Assembly (NCBI GenBank): GCA_949825045.1
Contig: OX463814.1
Span: 30,026,383-30,090,382 of the forward strand
Reading direction: 5' to 3'
Source of the DNA: Argyresthia goedartella
Lineage: Eukaryota; Arthropoda; Insecta; Lepidoptera; Argyresthiidae
DNA: 64,000 bases
Both the position numbers and the translations under genes were made by a program. The notes below the pieces were generated by a model. It had not been told where the DNA came from. It was given only the letters and a program-made list of their open reading frames with translations, and made no database searches. Positions 49,533-60,372 of this stretch are shown in pieces. Every line of letters begins with the position of its first letter. The first letter of the stretch is position 1.

Positions 49533-50420
49533 AGTTACTTACTTACAAATATAGCTCATAGATTAGGTGCTATAGGAATCTCCGATGTACATATAAAATG
49601 CTAGTGTAATTGTTATATTTTGGTTTAATTTTAGATAGTAGAATTTGTAAATTGATTTTCGACGCACACTAACATTGAAGCTGGTCTGAGATTTATAGTG
49701 TACTACAATTTATAAGGCGATACAAATTATTTGTTGTCGATCAAACTTATAGGAATAGTGTTTAGCACAAGATAGTTTTGTAATAGACATGAACTTCGTA
49801 ATAGTTGTAGGTTTGTGCCAAGTCAGGTTTGTGTTATTATGGGACCACCAAATCACCGAGAACAATGTCAAAATGCAAAATAGGTAAGCCTTCATCTATA
49901 CTATACATTGACGAAGACTGAGTGTTACTTCAACATTCCTGGAGCTCGCATGATTGATGTTAAGAATATCTTATTTGAGACTGAATGGTTTTGAATGTGA
50001 TACGATGAATAATTGATATGAATTGAATTGTTGCCATGGCGTAGACTAAATTCTTGGAATTTAAAAAACAAGAAATACCTAGTGATATTTGCAGTATGGT
50101 ACAACTCTATGATAGTATTAATAAATGGTGGTGGTTCGTGTGGTTGTGCATGCATATTATTATTATTGCATGCATAGCATAATTTTAACTACTTATTTCG
50201 TCATATTTGAAAGTTACGAATAGCTTGAAGATATTGCAAGCCTTTCGTCTAATTCATTATTTTATTGTATATCATATTACAATTCAGCATACCAGCACAA
50301 TCATTTTCACAGTTAATTTTGAGAGTAGAACAATGTACATATTACTTTGTCAAAAAAATGTTACAAACTAAATCATTCTAATTTGCGACTCTGACAACAA
50401 TAAAATCTGTTTTTATTCCA
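49533..50420 (+). other. 3' UTR of the host gene with poly(A) signals
   Basis: AT-rich, no long ORF. AATAAA hexamers at 50120-50125 and 50399-50404 are candidate poly(A) signals. The second is followed by a T-rich stretch, so the transcript probably ends near 50.42 kb. Confidence 0.5.
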
Positions 50421-50494
50421 TCCCCAGACATTTATTGATACATGATTAAATTGATTTGATTAGTAAATATTGTGTATTACTTTTGTAACCACTA

Positions 50495-50806
50495 GTGAAC
50501 CTTCAATGTTCGAGGATCTTCGCCAGGAACATTGGCCGCAACAGCCACATACGAGCACACACGAATGAAGACTTCAGATTCAGACGTATTAGAGCGGTCG
50601 CCGTGACCGAAAACGGTCGGATTTTCTTTATTTTCAGTGGAAAGACCGCGCCAGATTTCTTGGCCTCTGAGCCAGCCGTCACCTCTCGCCCATGCATGTA
50701 CCCATGCTCTCTTGTATCCATGCGTCGCTACCCCTTCCAGGCGGCATTCAGAGGCCAACAAAATTGGCGTTACGTCTACCTTAACGCCTTACATCAACTA
50801 CAATAA
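50495..50806 (+). other. Unassigned ORF with zinc-finger-like text
   Basis: LQCSRIFARNIGRNSHIRAH resembles one C2H2 finger with its first Cys lost. It is followed by CAACTACAATAAAG, a possible poly(A) signal. Possibly the end of a retroelement; weak. Confidence 0.25.
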
Positions 50807-50914
50807 AGTATGAAAACACCAAAATGTTGGAACGACTTGCACTTTAATTTCGTAATAGAGTCACAACACTACTTGTTTCTTTTGTGACTTGTTTTTGACG
50901 TCTGTTGACGTTAT

Positions 50915-50944
50915 GATTTACTCTGACGGTCGTCAGAGTAAATC
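50915..50944. repeat. Perfect 13-bp hairpin
   Basis: GATTTACTCTGAC, GGTC loop, GTCAGAGTAAATC. No T-tract follows. Function unknown. Confidence 0.6.
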
Positions 50945-51379
50945 ACAGCATTGAATAATCATGCGCGCGTGCGAGATGTTTCAGTGCTCTGTGGAGTAAA
51001 TGGAATAAAAATGCGTTTTTTAAAGTGTGTCAGGTCTGTTCCATCCATAGATATCGAGAGATAGGCCCTTGGAGCTAAGCTTGTATCGGAACCAGCGTCG
51101 CCGAAAACTAAGAACACGCATACATTTACACCACTCGTACATCAATCCCTCCGCTTTTATTGGTCAGTGCAATGTCATGCACCTATCGTCCGAACACACC
51201 CACACTACCGCAGGTATACTAGCTAGCCGAGCTAGTGTTGGGACAATGCAAGGACAGCGTGTATCATCGATCGATTATAATTTATAGACACTGGTATAGA
51301 CAGTCGCATAAAATGCCGGGTTCTATAAATAAAAAAGCAAATTGTTTGTAAATTCGACATATTTATACGACATACGAGA

Positions 51380-51442
51380 CCCCTTTGCCTCTCTTCTTTT
51401 TTTCACCGGATTTATTAAAGATAGAAAGAGAGGCAAAGAGGT
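51380..51442. repeat. Inverted repeat CCTTTGCCTCTCTT / AAGAGAGGCAAAGAGG
   Basis: Arms of about 14 bp separated by roughly 28 bp in intergenic DNA; otherwise 50.95-51.94 kb shows nothing recognisable. Confidence 0.55.
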
Positions 51443-51948
51443 TACTGAAGGTAGAATAACTGTGAACTCTTCGGACCTGACTGAAAGCATCGGAATTTCC
51501 GATCAATACTTATAACACCCCATTATCCTTCGTCGGGCGAGGTTTTAAACAAATTTAAAATCTAAACTGCCTGTTTGGCAAACATTGGAATAACTAACAA
51601 TAAACTTACGTATTATGAGCAATAAAATAACTATATTATTACATTAACTATATTAGTAATTGCGGAATGATAAAATCTATCGATTCAAAAACATAATTCT
51701 CCTATCACTATCCCCATCACTATATGTCGTCTCTGTGTGCGTGTAACAGTTCGCCTCCGTATCACGATGCATCTTTGCTTTCGTACTTAGATAAGTGTGA
51801 AATATTCATTATATGTTAGCTTGGCAATAAGTAGTGAAATTAAGATACGAAACAAGCAATGTATAGTAAACTTAGTGAGAACAACATGACATTGTCACTT
51901 TAATGTCAATTCGTGACGAATTTTCCGCGAATGATTTATTTTCGTAAT

Positions 51949-52497
51949 TGTTCAGGCTTCTCAGCACCTAATGACCTCGTAGGGGCCCATGAGCTACGAG
52001 ATAGCGTGACGATCAGGTGCCAAGAAGTGATGAACGTCTGCGATTCACCGAGCTGAAGTTATGTGGGGTAGATCTAACCTGGTCTGTGCTTCGGTCCCGT
52101 CAATCTCCTGTCTCTCTGCGAGGCCCGGGTGCACCCTAGGCTCTTCTTGGTAGACAGGTTCTTCAGCCAACCAGGTATGACTGGCGGGCTAGCGTGGTGA
52201 GCACAGTGTCCAACACAGGTTATGTTTCTACTGGTAAATACAAATCGGGCACGAAAATCCGAACTTTATCTGGTTCGAGAGACAACAACACACTCAGCTA
52301 TATTAACAATCCTGAGGGAATCCCGAATACATTCCAGATGCCCTGCGATTTAATTTCAACACCCTGATCAAAACGCGTTTACATTGCGAGGGCTTTCGTC
52401 TGTCAGTTAGTTGTCAAAACTGCCAGATTGACAGCTAACGTCAAAGTAAAATGACCGTTCAGAAACCATCGATCGAATATCGATTTGGAATCGAACA
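51949..52497 (-). repeat. BEL II 3' LTR
   Basis: 549 bp, matches 56443-56991 with four substitutions. Confidence 0.93.
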
Positions 52498-52529
52498 ATC
52501 ACCCGCCCGGACAGGCACCCACCTGTCCC
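52498..52529 (-). promoter_or_regulatory. Stem-loop beside the polypurine tract of BEL II
   Basis: GGACAGGCACCCACCTGTCC at 52509-52528: the 7-bp stem is identical to BEL I, the loop differs. Confidence 0.5.
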
Positions 52530-54932
52530 CTAATCTACGGGCAGCCGAGACAACGTTGCTACCGCTCGTTTTAGAACTGAGCCTCCTACTAGAACCTCTG
52601 CAGACCGGGGGGTCCCGTCCTTGCCAGGGAACAAGTTAACAATGCGCCCCCTGCGCCAACGTAGTGGCGGTAGGTTAGCATCCTTAACCAGAACGAGGTC
52701 ACCAACACTAGGGGGGCTAGTTTTGTCAGTCCACTTAAGGCGCTGTTGTAAGATATGCAGATACTCGAGCGACCAACGCTTCCAGAAATTCTGAGTAAAC
52801 TGCTGCAACATCTGATACCTTGACAACCGATACAATTTCACTCCCTCGAAGGGGTGCTCGGGCAACGCGTTAAGTGGCTGTCCTATCAAGAAATGGCCTG
52901 GGGTCAGAGCCTCCAGGTCATTTGGATCCGAGCTGAGCGGACACAACGGTCGCGAATTGAGAACGGCCTCGATCTTACAAAACAATGTCGCGAGCTCCTC
53001 AAAAGTCAGCGCGGTCTGACCTACTATACGCCCTAAGTGCGTCTTAGCTGACTTAACTACGGCCTCAAAAATCCCACCCCAGTGGGGGCAAATCGGTGGG
53101 CTGAAGGTCCACTGTATACCCCGACGGGAGAGGGCCGTTCCAATATCCGCTTTATTTACATTCAAAAAGTTGACTATCTCTCGTAAGTATCGTTCCGCAC
53201 CTATGTAGTTAGTGCCGTTATCAGAGCAGATCAAAGTTGGAAGTCCCCTTCGAGAAACAAACCTATCCAAACAAGCAATGAAAGCCTCTGTCGAGAGATC
53301 AGCAACGAGCCCGAGATGTACCGCCTTGGTGGATAATCAAACAAACACACATAGGTACGCCTTGTATTGCTTAGCGGTACGCAATCGTGAACTCTTCACC
53401 ATAAACGGTCCTGCAAAATCCGTACCAACACCTGAAAACGGTCTGACCTCATTCACACGATCAGGGGGCAAGTCCCCCATGAGAGGTTGCATCGTGGCAG
53501 CCTTAAGTCGATAACAAGGCATGCACCGAAACACGATGTTCCTTATGGCACGGCGGGCAGATAAGATCCAAAACTCCCGCTGGAGCGTGGCCAACAACGC
53601 GTTACAGCCGGCATGCGCGTTTTTAATATGACGATCAGTCACCAGCAATTCAACTAACGGTCCCCCCTTGGGGAGCAGAAGTGGGTGACGAGCCGAATAC
53701 GACAGATTCGCATTGCGCAATCTTCCTCCTACCCGAAGTAACCCGGCCGAATCAACAAAGGGGTTGAGACGCGCGACGGCTCCCTTCAATTTCGAACGTC
53801 CACTTCGTATAATCTCCAATTCTGCCCCAAACTTCGAGGACTGTACCAACCGGACCAAATTCAACAGCGACTCGTTTCGCTCTGCCGGAGTCAGAATAGG
53901 GTTCAACGTTCGCTGATCGCGAGGAGTACGACAATTTCGAGCGAATCTCCAAATCCAAGTGGACACGTTTATCAACTTGTCAAGTGAGCTATACCGGTCC
54001 AGCAGAAACCCGGCGTCAGGGTCCTCAGCCTTCTGGGTAACATGCACGGCCGCTCTGGGGCCATGATCCGAAGATACTACTACATGGCTGTGGGGCCAGT
54101 CCGATTCTCTCTTGGCAAGCCAGGGTGGTCCCCACCACAAATGGTGTCTAACGAGTTCAGGAGCCTGACATCCCCTGGATGCACAATCAGACGGGTTCAA
54201 TTCTCCTGGTACATGTCTCCAGGTCAGTGGGACCTCAGACGACACAATCTGGGAGACACGGTTTGCAACAAAAGCCTCTAAGTTATGGACCGAAGCCTTC
54301 AGCCAGCACAAAACAATCTGGCTGTCCGTCCAAGCGTACACCGTATCCTCCAAAACCACTGACCCACGCAACACTGTTAGAGTGTGATTCAAAAGTTTGG
54401 TCAAAAGAGCAGCCCCGGACAGTTCCAGTTTTGGAATCGTCATCCTTGTCCGAATAGGCGCTACCTTGCTTTTTGCCAAAACCAAACGCACGTCGACCTC
54501 CCCGGTGGAGGTGACGGTTCGCAGATAAACCGCTGCCGCAAACCCTCGTTCAGAGGCATCACAAAACCCGTGAAGGGTTGCCCTGTAATCCCCAGCAGGG
54601 ACCAATTTCCTCGGCAGCGATACATCATTTATGTCCGATAGCGAGGTGAACATTCGCGTCCAATCAGTCAACAAATCACCTGAGAGGTGGGTGTCCCAGG
54701 TCAACTGAGCCGCCCATAGCCTTTGCATAAAACATTTGAGAGCAAAGGTGACTGGAGAAATCCATCCATTCGGGTCGAACGTTCTCGCAATCGTTGACAG
54801 TACTGACCGCTTCGTCCAGGCCTTCGGTGTTTCTAAAACCACCCGATAGGTAAACTCATCATGGACGGGCCGGCTTATTGCAATTGGCCACAGCATGGCC
54901 AATCTGCCTACAACATGGTCAGGTCTCACCAT
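52530..54932 (-). pseudogene. BEL II RT thumb, RNase H and integrase, one in-frame stop
   Basis: From the junction near 54.93 kb: FTYRVVLETPKAWTKRSVLS (thumb), LHGFCDASERGFAAAVYLRT, RNase H (YAWTDSQIVLCWLKASVH, WRHVPGELNPSDCASR), then integrase with H-x4-H/C-x2-C (DRHIKNAHAG...FRCMPCY), GVGTDFAGPF, ICSDNGTNYIGAERYL and GIFEAVVKSAK. TGA at 53337-53339 interrupts it within YLCVFV*LSTKAVHLG; BEL I has a Cys codon there. After it the same frame is open to the stop at 52530. Confidence 0.88.
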
Positions 54933-55004
54933 GTGGGGTCAATTCACTCACAGTCCCATACGACTGCCGGTTGGTGCGGTCCTTCCTCGTCGGAGGGCCC
55001 CTAC

Positions 55005-55877
55005 TCACAGCGCTCCCGGCAGCTCTCTGTGGCTCTGAAGGATGGGTGACCCCAAATTCTCTGCCCGTCGAGCCTCCTCTTCCAAAAATCCGACCAAGTC
55101 GGAGAAGGCGGGCAGGTCCTCGGCCGACCTCCCGTGAGACTGTTCGAAACGAGTCTGCACGTCAGCGGGTAGGCGGGAAAGTACAATGTACAACAGTAGG
55201 TACGACCATTCACCAACCGGAAGTCCAAGATTCTCTAGAGCCTTGGTGACGGACAACAATGGGTTCAAAACCTCCGTCTGTATGGCCCCGACCTTTTTCA
55301 CAACCGGGATGCTAAACAAACGGTTCAGTTGGGCATCGGCAAACCTCCGTTTGTTGTGGTAACGTCTTACCAACAATTGCCTGGCCGTCTCATAGTTACC
55401 CTCCGTAACTGTCAAATGAGCGACCAGCTCCCTAGGCTCACCCCTCAATGCTGCCACCAGCTGAGCCATCTTGACAGACTTGGTAAAGTCCGATCGCATG
55501 TGCACCAAACTGTCGAACAGATTGATGAAGCTCATCCATTCACCGGACACGCCGTCAAAAGTAGGCATAGTTATGGAAGGTAACCTGGACCCCGATCCCT
55601 GATGCGGCAGAGGTGCTTCAATGTCACCATCATGGCTGGACTCGCGCTGTCTACGTATGTCCGCAGCCTTCTGCGTGATAGCAGCTGCCATCTCCATACA
55701 TTGGTCGACATCCCCTATCAACCGTGACAGCCTGTCAGGTGCACAACCATCAACTGATTCCGCCTGCGCGGACAATTCGAGCACCCTATTGTAACGTTCC
55801 TTAACGTCCATAGACCGCTCCAATACCACATCATGCATATCTAAACGGTCTATCAGACCGTGTGCGGAGAAAACCAT
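55005..55877 (-). pseudogene. BEL II gag, N-terminal part
   Basis: ATG 55877. 290 residues with a helical N-terminus, then MPTFDGVSGEWMSFINLFDS and LVAALRGEPRELVAHLTVTE, LPVGEWSYLLLYIVLSRLPA and FSDLVGFLEEEARR, parallel to BEL I gag but in one open frame. The zinc-knuckle C-terminus is lost at the deletion junction (about 55.0 kb). Confidence 0.85.
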
Positions 55878-56442
55878 CTGAGTTCCTTAGAAACACCCTT
55901 CTGGATTTCAGATAACGACATGATCGGAACGATACTTACTCACAATTTGCAGTAACTCAATTTTATTGGACCCTCCAGTTTATAACCCAAACGAGGGAAC
56001 CCTAAACTATAACTTAAACAATAGGAACCGAGTTTTATATCTATATAAATTCTGTAAATAACAATTTAGTTTCCCTTTATCATTATAACACACACAGATA
56101 GTCAATATTAGTTCAAGTTATAAATTTCTATAAACTGAAAACAATGTAATAGCCTGCTATCAATAGATGTAACTACCTATGTTAACCAAAACATTACTTC
56201 AATAGCATTACTAGACCACTAATAGATTGACTAACTGGTAATTCAATGCAAATTTCAATTCAATATCTGTCTGTCTACTACCAGCAATAGACTTATAGCT
56301 TACAATACTACCAATCTATGTGGATATAGGAACCAACCAAGTTACTTAACCGCCTATACCTACAGATTGATAGTGCCAAATCGTGCCTTCCTGGAGCCCT
56401 TGACGGCTGCAAATCTCAGGAAACCACGCTCTGCTACCAAAA

Positions 56443-56991
56443 TGTTCAGGCTTCTCAGCACCTAATGACCTCGTAGGGGCCCATGAGCTACGAGGTAGCG
56501 TGACGATCAGGTGCCAAGAAGTGATGAACGTCGGCGATTCACCAAGCTGAAGTTATGTGGGGTAGATCTAACCTGGTCTGTGCTTCGGTCCCGTCAATCT
56601 CCTGTCTCTCTGCGAGGCCCGGGTGCACCCTAGGCTCTTCTTGGTAGACAGGTTCTTCAGCCAACCAGGTATGACTGGCGGGCTAGCGTGGTGAGCACAG
56701 TGTCCAACACAGGTTATGTTTCTACTGGTAAATACAAATCGGGCACGAAAATCCGAACTTTATCTGGTTCGAGAGACAACAACACACTCAGCTATATTAA
56801 CAATCCTGAGGGAATCCCGAATACATTCCAGATGCCCTGCGATTTAATTTCAACACCCTGATCAAAACGCGTTTACATTGCGAGGGCTTTCGTCTGTCAG
56901 TTAGTTGTCAAAACTGCCAGATTGACAGCTAACGTCAAAGTAAAATGACCGTTCAGAAACCATCGATGGAATATCGATTTGGAATCGAACA
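56443..56991 (-). repeat. BEL II 5' LTR
   Basis: 549 bp; on the - strand followed after TTTT by GGTAGCAGAGCGTGG, the probable primer-binding site, nearly the same as in BEL I. Confidence 0.92.
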
Positions 56992-57056
56992 GTAATAATG
57001 TTTATTTCTTGTGTTTTAAGAAGAAATAATAGTTGGAATGAGACTTACAAGTGATA

Positions 57057-58200
57057 TGTGACACCGGCGTTCTTGGAGTTCACAATCTCGCTTCTATTTT
57101 TGCACGTGAGTATTGCACAGGTCGGCATTTTCGAAAAACAACGGAAATGAATTCGTCACTGCGGTCGCCCGGTGACTACCGAGAATTTTTAATATCTAAC
57201 CTGTCGGAGCTACATTTGTTCGCACGTGCCACGCCCCTCAACCTATCTCTCGATATCTGTGGTTCCATCAGTCTGATTTTGAATAAATCAAATATACACA
57301 CTTACATAGCTGACCCTTGTAACTAGGTAGTCAGATGCAAATCTAGAGCAACCTGATATACATAGGCTGATTCATTAATTAGTATATATAGTTGGATATT
57401 TAAATATAATAAACAGTTCGCATCTGGCTTCACTTCTCTCTTCTATATAACTAGCCTTGGGTACAGGGGAGAGCCCCCCACCTCTTCATTGGTGACCCCG
57501 ACGTGATCACTTGCCCGTCTGAAGCACCCGACGTGATCACGTGCCCGTCTGAAGCACCCGACTGAACCGCATGTCGGAAGAATACACCACAACATTCTCA
57601 ACATGAAGACTGCAAATTAAACTTCGAAGTAATCCGAAATGGACAATACGGAGCCAACTAAATTCAACACCGAAGATGAGCCAAGACAACACAAATGAGA
57701 GTGCGATGTGCTCACTACAACAGGACACGAGCGACATCAATCCGGGAGTCACAACCGCTCGTCGCCGCTGTTACAGCATCAGCGCAGACGTGCGCATGGT
57801 CAGTCAGGAGTGGTCAGCGGCGGGAGACGCGGGCGGAAGCGGTTGTGGTCAGAGTTGGATAGGCCGGCCGCACACCGACGGGAGCAGTTCAACGGGCCAT
57901 CGCCGTTTCCCGCTAAACCCATGGAGCACACCACCACCACCGACCTAGAGTCAACGAGCCGCCAACATCAATCAAGAAACTGCACGGCTGAAAGAAAATC
58001 TTCCATCTGTGTTTTCAAGTGTCACAGAATACGGCGGAAAAAGCTCCTCAGATGACACGATGCACGGCAGCCCCACAAGTTGCAGCACATACCGCCCTGA
58101 CGAGATGCAGTCACGTCGACCCCAATCATAACATGTTAGCCTATCGACCGAATTATCTACTTACTAATATAATAGCAAAAGCAGGTCAAGACGGAGAACA
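57057..58200 (+). mobile_element. LTR plus leader of a gypsy-type element, fragment
   Basis: TGTGACACCGG at 57057 to CTTCA at 57488 has TG...CA ends, a TATA-rich core and AATAAA near 57408. It is followed by TTGGTGACCCCGACGTGATC, resembling primer-binding-site leaders of insect LTR elements. A 30-bp tandem repeat (ACGTGATCAC at 57501 and 57531) follows. Short Arg/Ser/Pro-rich frames at 57676-58055 could be the start of gag. No pol, no second LTR seen. Confidence 0.4.
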
Positions 58201-58354
58201 GTAATTCGGCAAAACATTTTGAAGAGACCGCGGCCTGGCGAAATGTTTAGCTATACTGACATTATTTCTATTGTTTGTTATTTTACCTTAATCTTGTGTC
58301 GATCATTTATATGTCACATTTATTTTCAAAATTAAAGGGGGAAGCCATGTACCT

Positions 58355-58480
58355 ATCAAAGTCAAAGTTCTTTATTACTTTAGATTTTTACATATACTTA
58401 GCAAACGTCATTGTTTGCCTCTTCTCTACATTGGACCACTGTGGGAGAAGGAGGGCGTAGAAACTCCCACAGATTGATTT
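58355..58480 (-). mobile_element. LINE 3' end fragment
   Basis: On the - strand GTGGGAGTTTCTACGCCCTCC and GTAATAAAGAACTTTGACTTTGA, a poly(A)-signal plus short tandem tail as in CR1-like 3' ends. Confidence 0.4.
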
Positions 58481-58547
58481 TTAGATCTCTTTTAAAAATT
58501 GCTTGTGCTTAACTAATACAAACAGAAACAAAAACGCAAGCAAAGAT

Positions 58548-58810
58548 GGACAGACGGTATGAATACAACCGACTGGTGTTCATACTTAGCAACTAAATTA
58601 GAAATTGATACAAAGGCATACCTTCAACAAGTCCACGCAGAATTTACAGCAAAATACCCCGACTTCCAAGTTTCTAGACAGAGATTAGGAGATCAAAGAA
58701 GAGGGATATTTAGAAATAAGTTACCACCCGCAGACTAAGTAAAATCAGGGATGAAGTAGAGCATATTTTAAACCAACCACACACCAACACAAATGAACAA
58801 CCAGTTTAAG
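58548..58810 (+). pseudogene. R4/Dong-like LINE N-terminal fragment
   Basis: TTDWCSYLATKLEIDTKAYL, QQVHAEFTAKYPDFQVSRQR and LGDQRRGIFRNKLPPAD resemble the N-terminal DNA-binding region of R2/R4-group LINEs. Weak assignment; no RT follows. Confidence 0.35.
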
Positions 58811-58825
58811 ATAATGTATTATCCT

Positions 58826-59210
58826 TCACACCGTTATCATCACTAGAAGGAGCTGCCGAAAGGAATGAAAGGATGCAAAGACTCGTCTGCTGACCTCACA
58901 AACATGGGGCGACCAGGATAATAGATTGTCCAAAACAACGCCAAGATTGTTGGCGTTCTCGCTATACTTGACAATGGTAGCGTCATATAGCACAGGAGCA
59001 ACGGACTTATTCGGCAACAAATTATCTAAGTACCGTGTACCCAGTATCATCGCCTGAGACTAGCCCGGGTTGAATAATTGCCCATACGAAAGAGCCCATT
59101 TGCTGATGTTGTCGAGGTCAGAATTCAAAGCCTCTACAGTCGAAGTCAGATCACACAGGGGAAAATGCCGATAAATTTGAAGGTCATCTGCATAGAAATG
59201 ACACGAGAAA
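58826..59210 (-). pseudogene. LINE reverse transcriptase fragment
   Basis: On the - strand: DLQIYRHFPLC region, NPG*SQAMILGTRYLDNLLP, ENANNLGVVLDNLLSWSPHV and CEVSRRVFASFHSFRQLL. This is RT just after the active site. Broken frames, both ends truncated. Confidence 0.6.
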
Positions 59211-59339
59211 GAATAAATACATCCGAGATGGAATGGATGAAAACTGAGATGAGATGTGGAGAAAGGATATTTATATTTCCATATCCTTTCCAGTTATATA
59301 TATTTATATGTATGTTTATATACATTTTTACGTTTTATA

Positions 59340-60246
59340 ATAATAATAATCATCTTTATTTCAGGTTACAAAACCTATATCTATACATACCTTAAGACTA
59401 AAGATACATAACTTATTAAATAAACACAAAAAATTATCTAGCCTAGCTAGGGATTTTCTTCCTAGGTTTCGCTTCCCTGTAGCGTCGGAAAAGGATGCCC
59501 TCCAGCCAGTAACCTTTGGCCAGGAACATCGTCTTCAGGTCAGCCGGCACCCGAAGTTTGAAGGACAGTCCTGGGTCTTTCTGACTCCAAAATCTCAATC
59601 TGTACATTCAACTCCTTGAAACCAGACGGCGGATTTATCTTCAGGATATGGCGCTCAACGTCCTCGCAGATCATTTTTACGTCGATCCTGGAAAGGTATA
59701 TCTGTGCAGTGGGAGCGGCAGCTTTGAGGCTGCACTCACCGGCGGGGGCTGTGCCACGCTGATTGCGGCTGCGTCTGGAGCGGCGCTTCCTGTTTTGGAC
59801 CAGGATAAAGCCTTCCCCATCGACAGTCGCGTTCGGCAGGCCACAGACGGACATGGCCGGCGGCGCGGGCGGCGGCGGCGGCGGTGGGCACGGCGGGACA
59901 CAGCAGCATAGGTGTCCTTCTGGGGTTCCAGTTTTTTGGAAGTTCCAGAAGAAACCGCATCCGGTGCTGGTTGACTCGGCTTCGTGATGTCACGAGGCAG
60001 TACGATATTTGTTAACGCGGGCTTGGCAACTCGCGGAACTAGGTTAGTTGCTGTTTTGGGATTATTGCTGATCCCCGTGTTATCATCGATCATGTCGACG
60101 ATTCGCTGCGTCGGCAGCAACCTATCAACCTGACGCAATACTGACAACTCACTTTTCAGGTCAACACAGAAGCCTTCCGAAGCCTCCAACTTGCTTCGGA
60201 TTTCGGTTTTATTTAAGTAATTCTGTATGCAGTCTATTTTTAGCAA
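59340..60246 (-). mobile_element. ORF1-only LINE-derived element
   Basis: The - strand reads ORF1-type text (Ala/Arg-rich, EGFILVQNRKRRSRRSRNQR, AQIYLSRIDVKMICEDVERH, FKLRVPADLKTMFLAKGYWL, EGILFRRYREAKPRKK), then directly a 3' end with GAAATAAAGATG and (ATT)n. ATG 60246 opens the first frame; frames change near 59.7-59.85 kb. No RT lies between ORF1 and the 3' end. Confidence 0.55.
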
Positions 60247-60372
60247 TTAGGGTTATCGGTATAGTATTGCTTGTAGTATATTACTCGTAAGTAGTACTTA
60301 CGACTTAGTTCGACATGTTGTAAAATATGACTACAGTTGTAAAATCTGTCGATTTAAACTGATCGCGAAGAC

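Larger units (their letters stand above)
51944..56996 (-). mobile_element. BEL/Pao LTR retrotransposon II, internally deleted
   Basis: 549-bp LTRs at 51949-52497 and 56443-56991 (TGTTCAGG...GAATCGAACA on +), target duplication GTAAT at 51944-51948 and 56992-56996. Four LTR mismatches by my reading (about 0.7%). The - strand holds the gag N-terminal part (55877-55005), then directly the RT thumb, RNase H and integrase (54932-52530). Gag zinc knuckles, protease and RT palm are gone, about 2 kb compared with BEL I. Confidence 0.93.

Noticed and set aside
57537..57752. A separate - strand gene at 57537-57752
   Set aside because: The frame lies within the LTR-element leader and has no recognisable features.
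59763..59987. Gly-rich + strand ORF (GGAGGGGGGGHGG)
   Set aside because: It is the reverse of the Arg/Ala-rich part of the ORF1 on the - strand.
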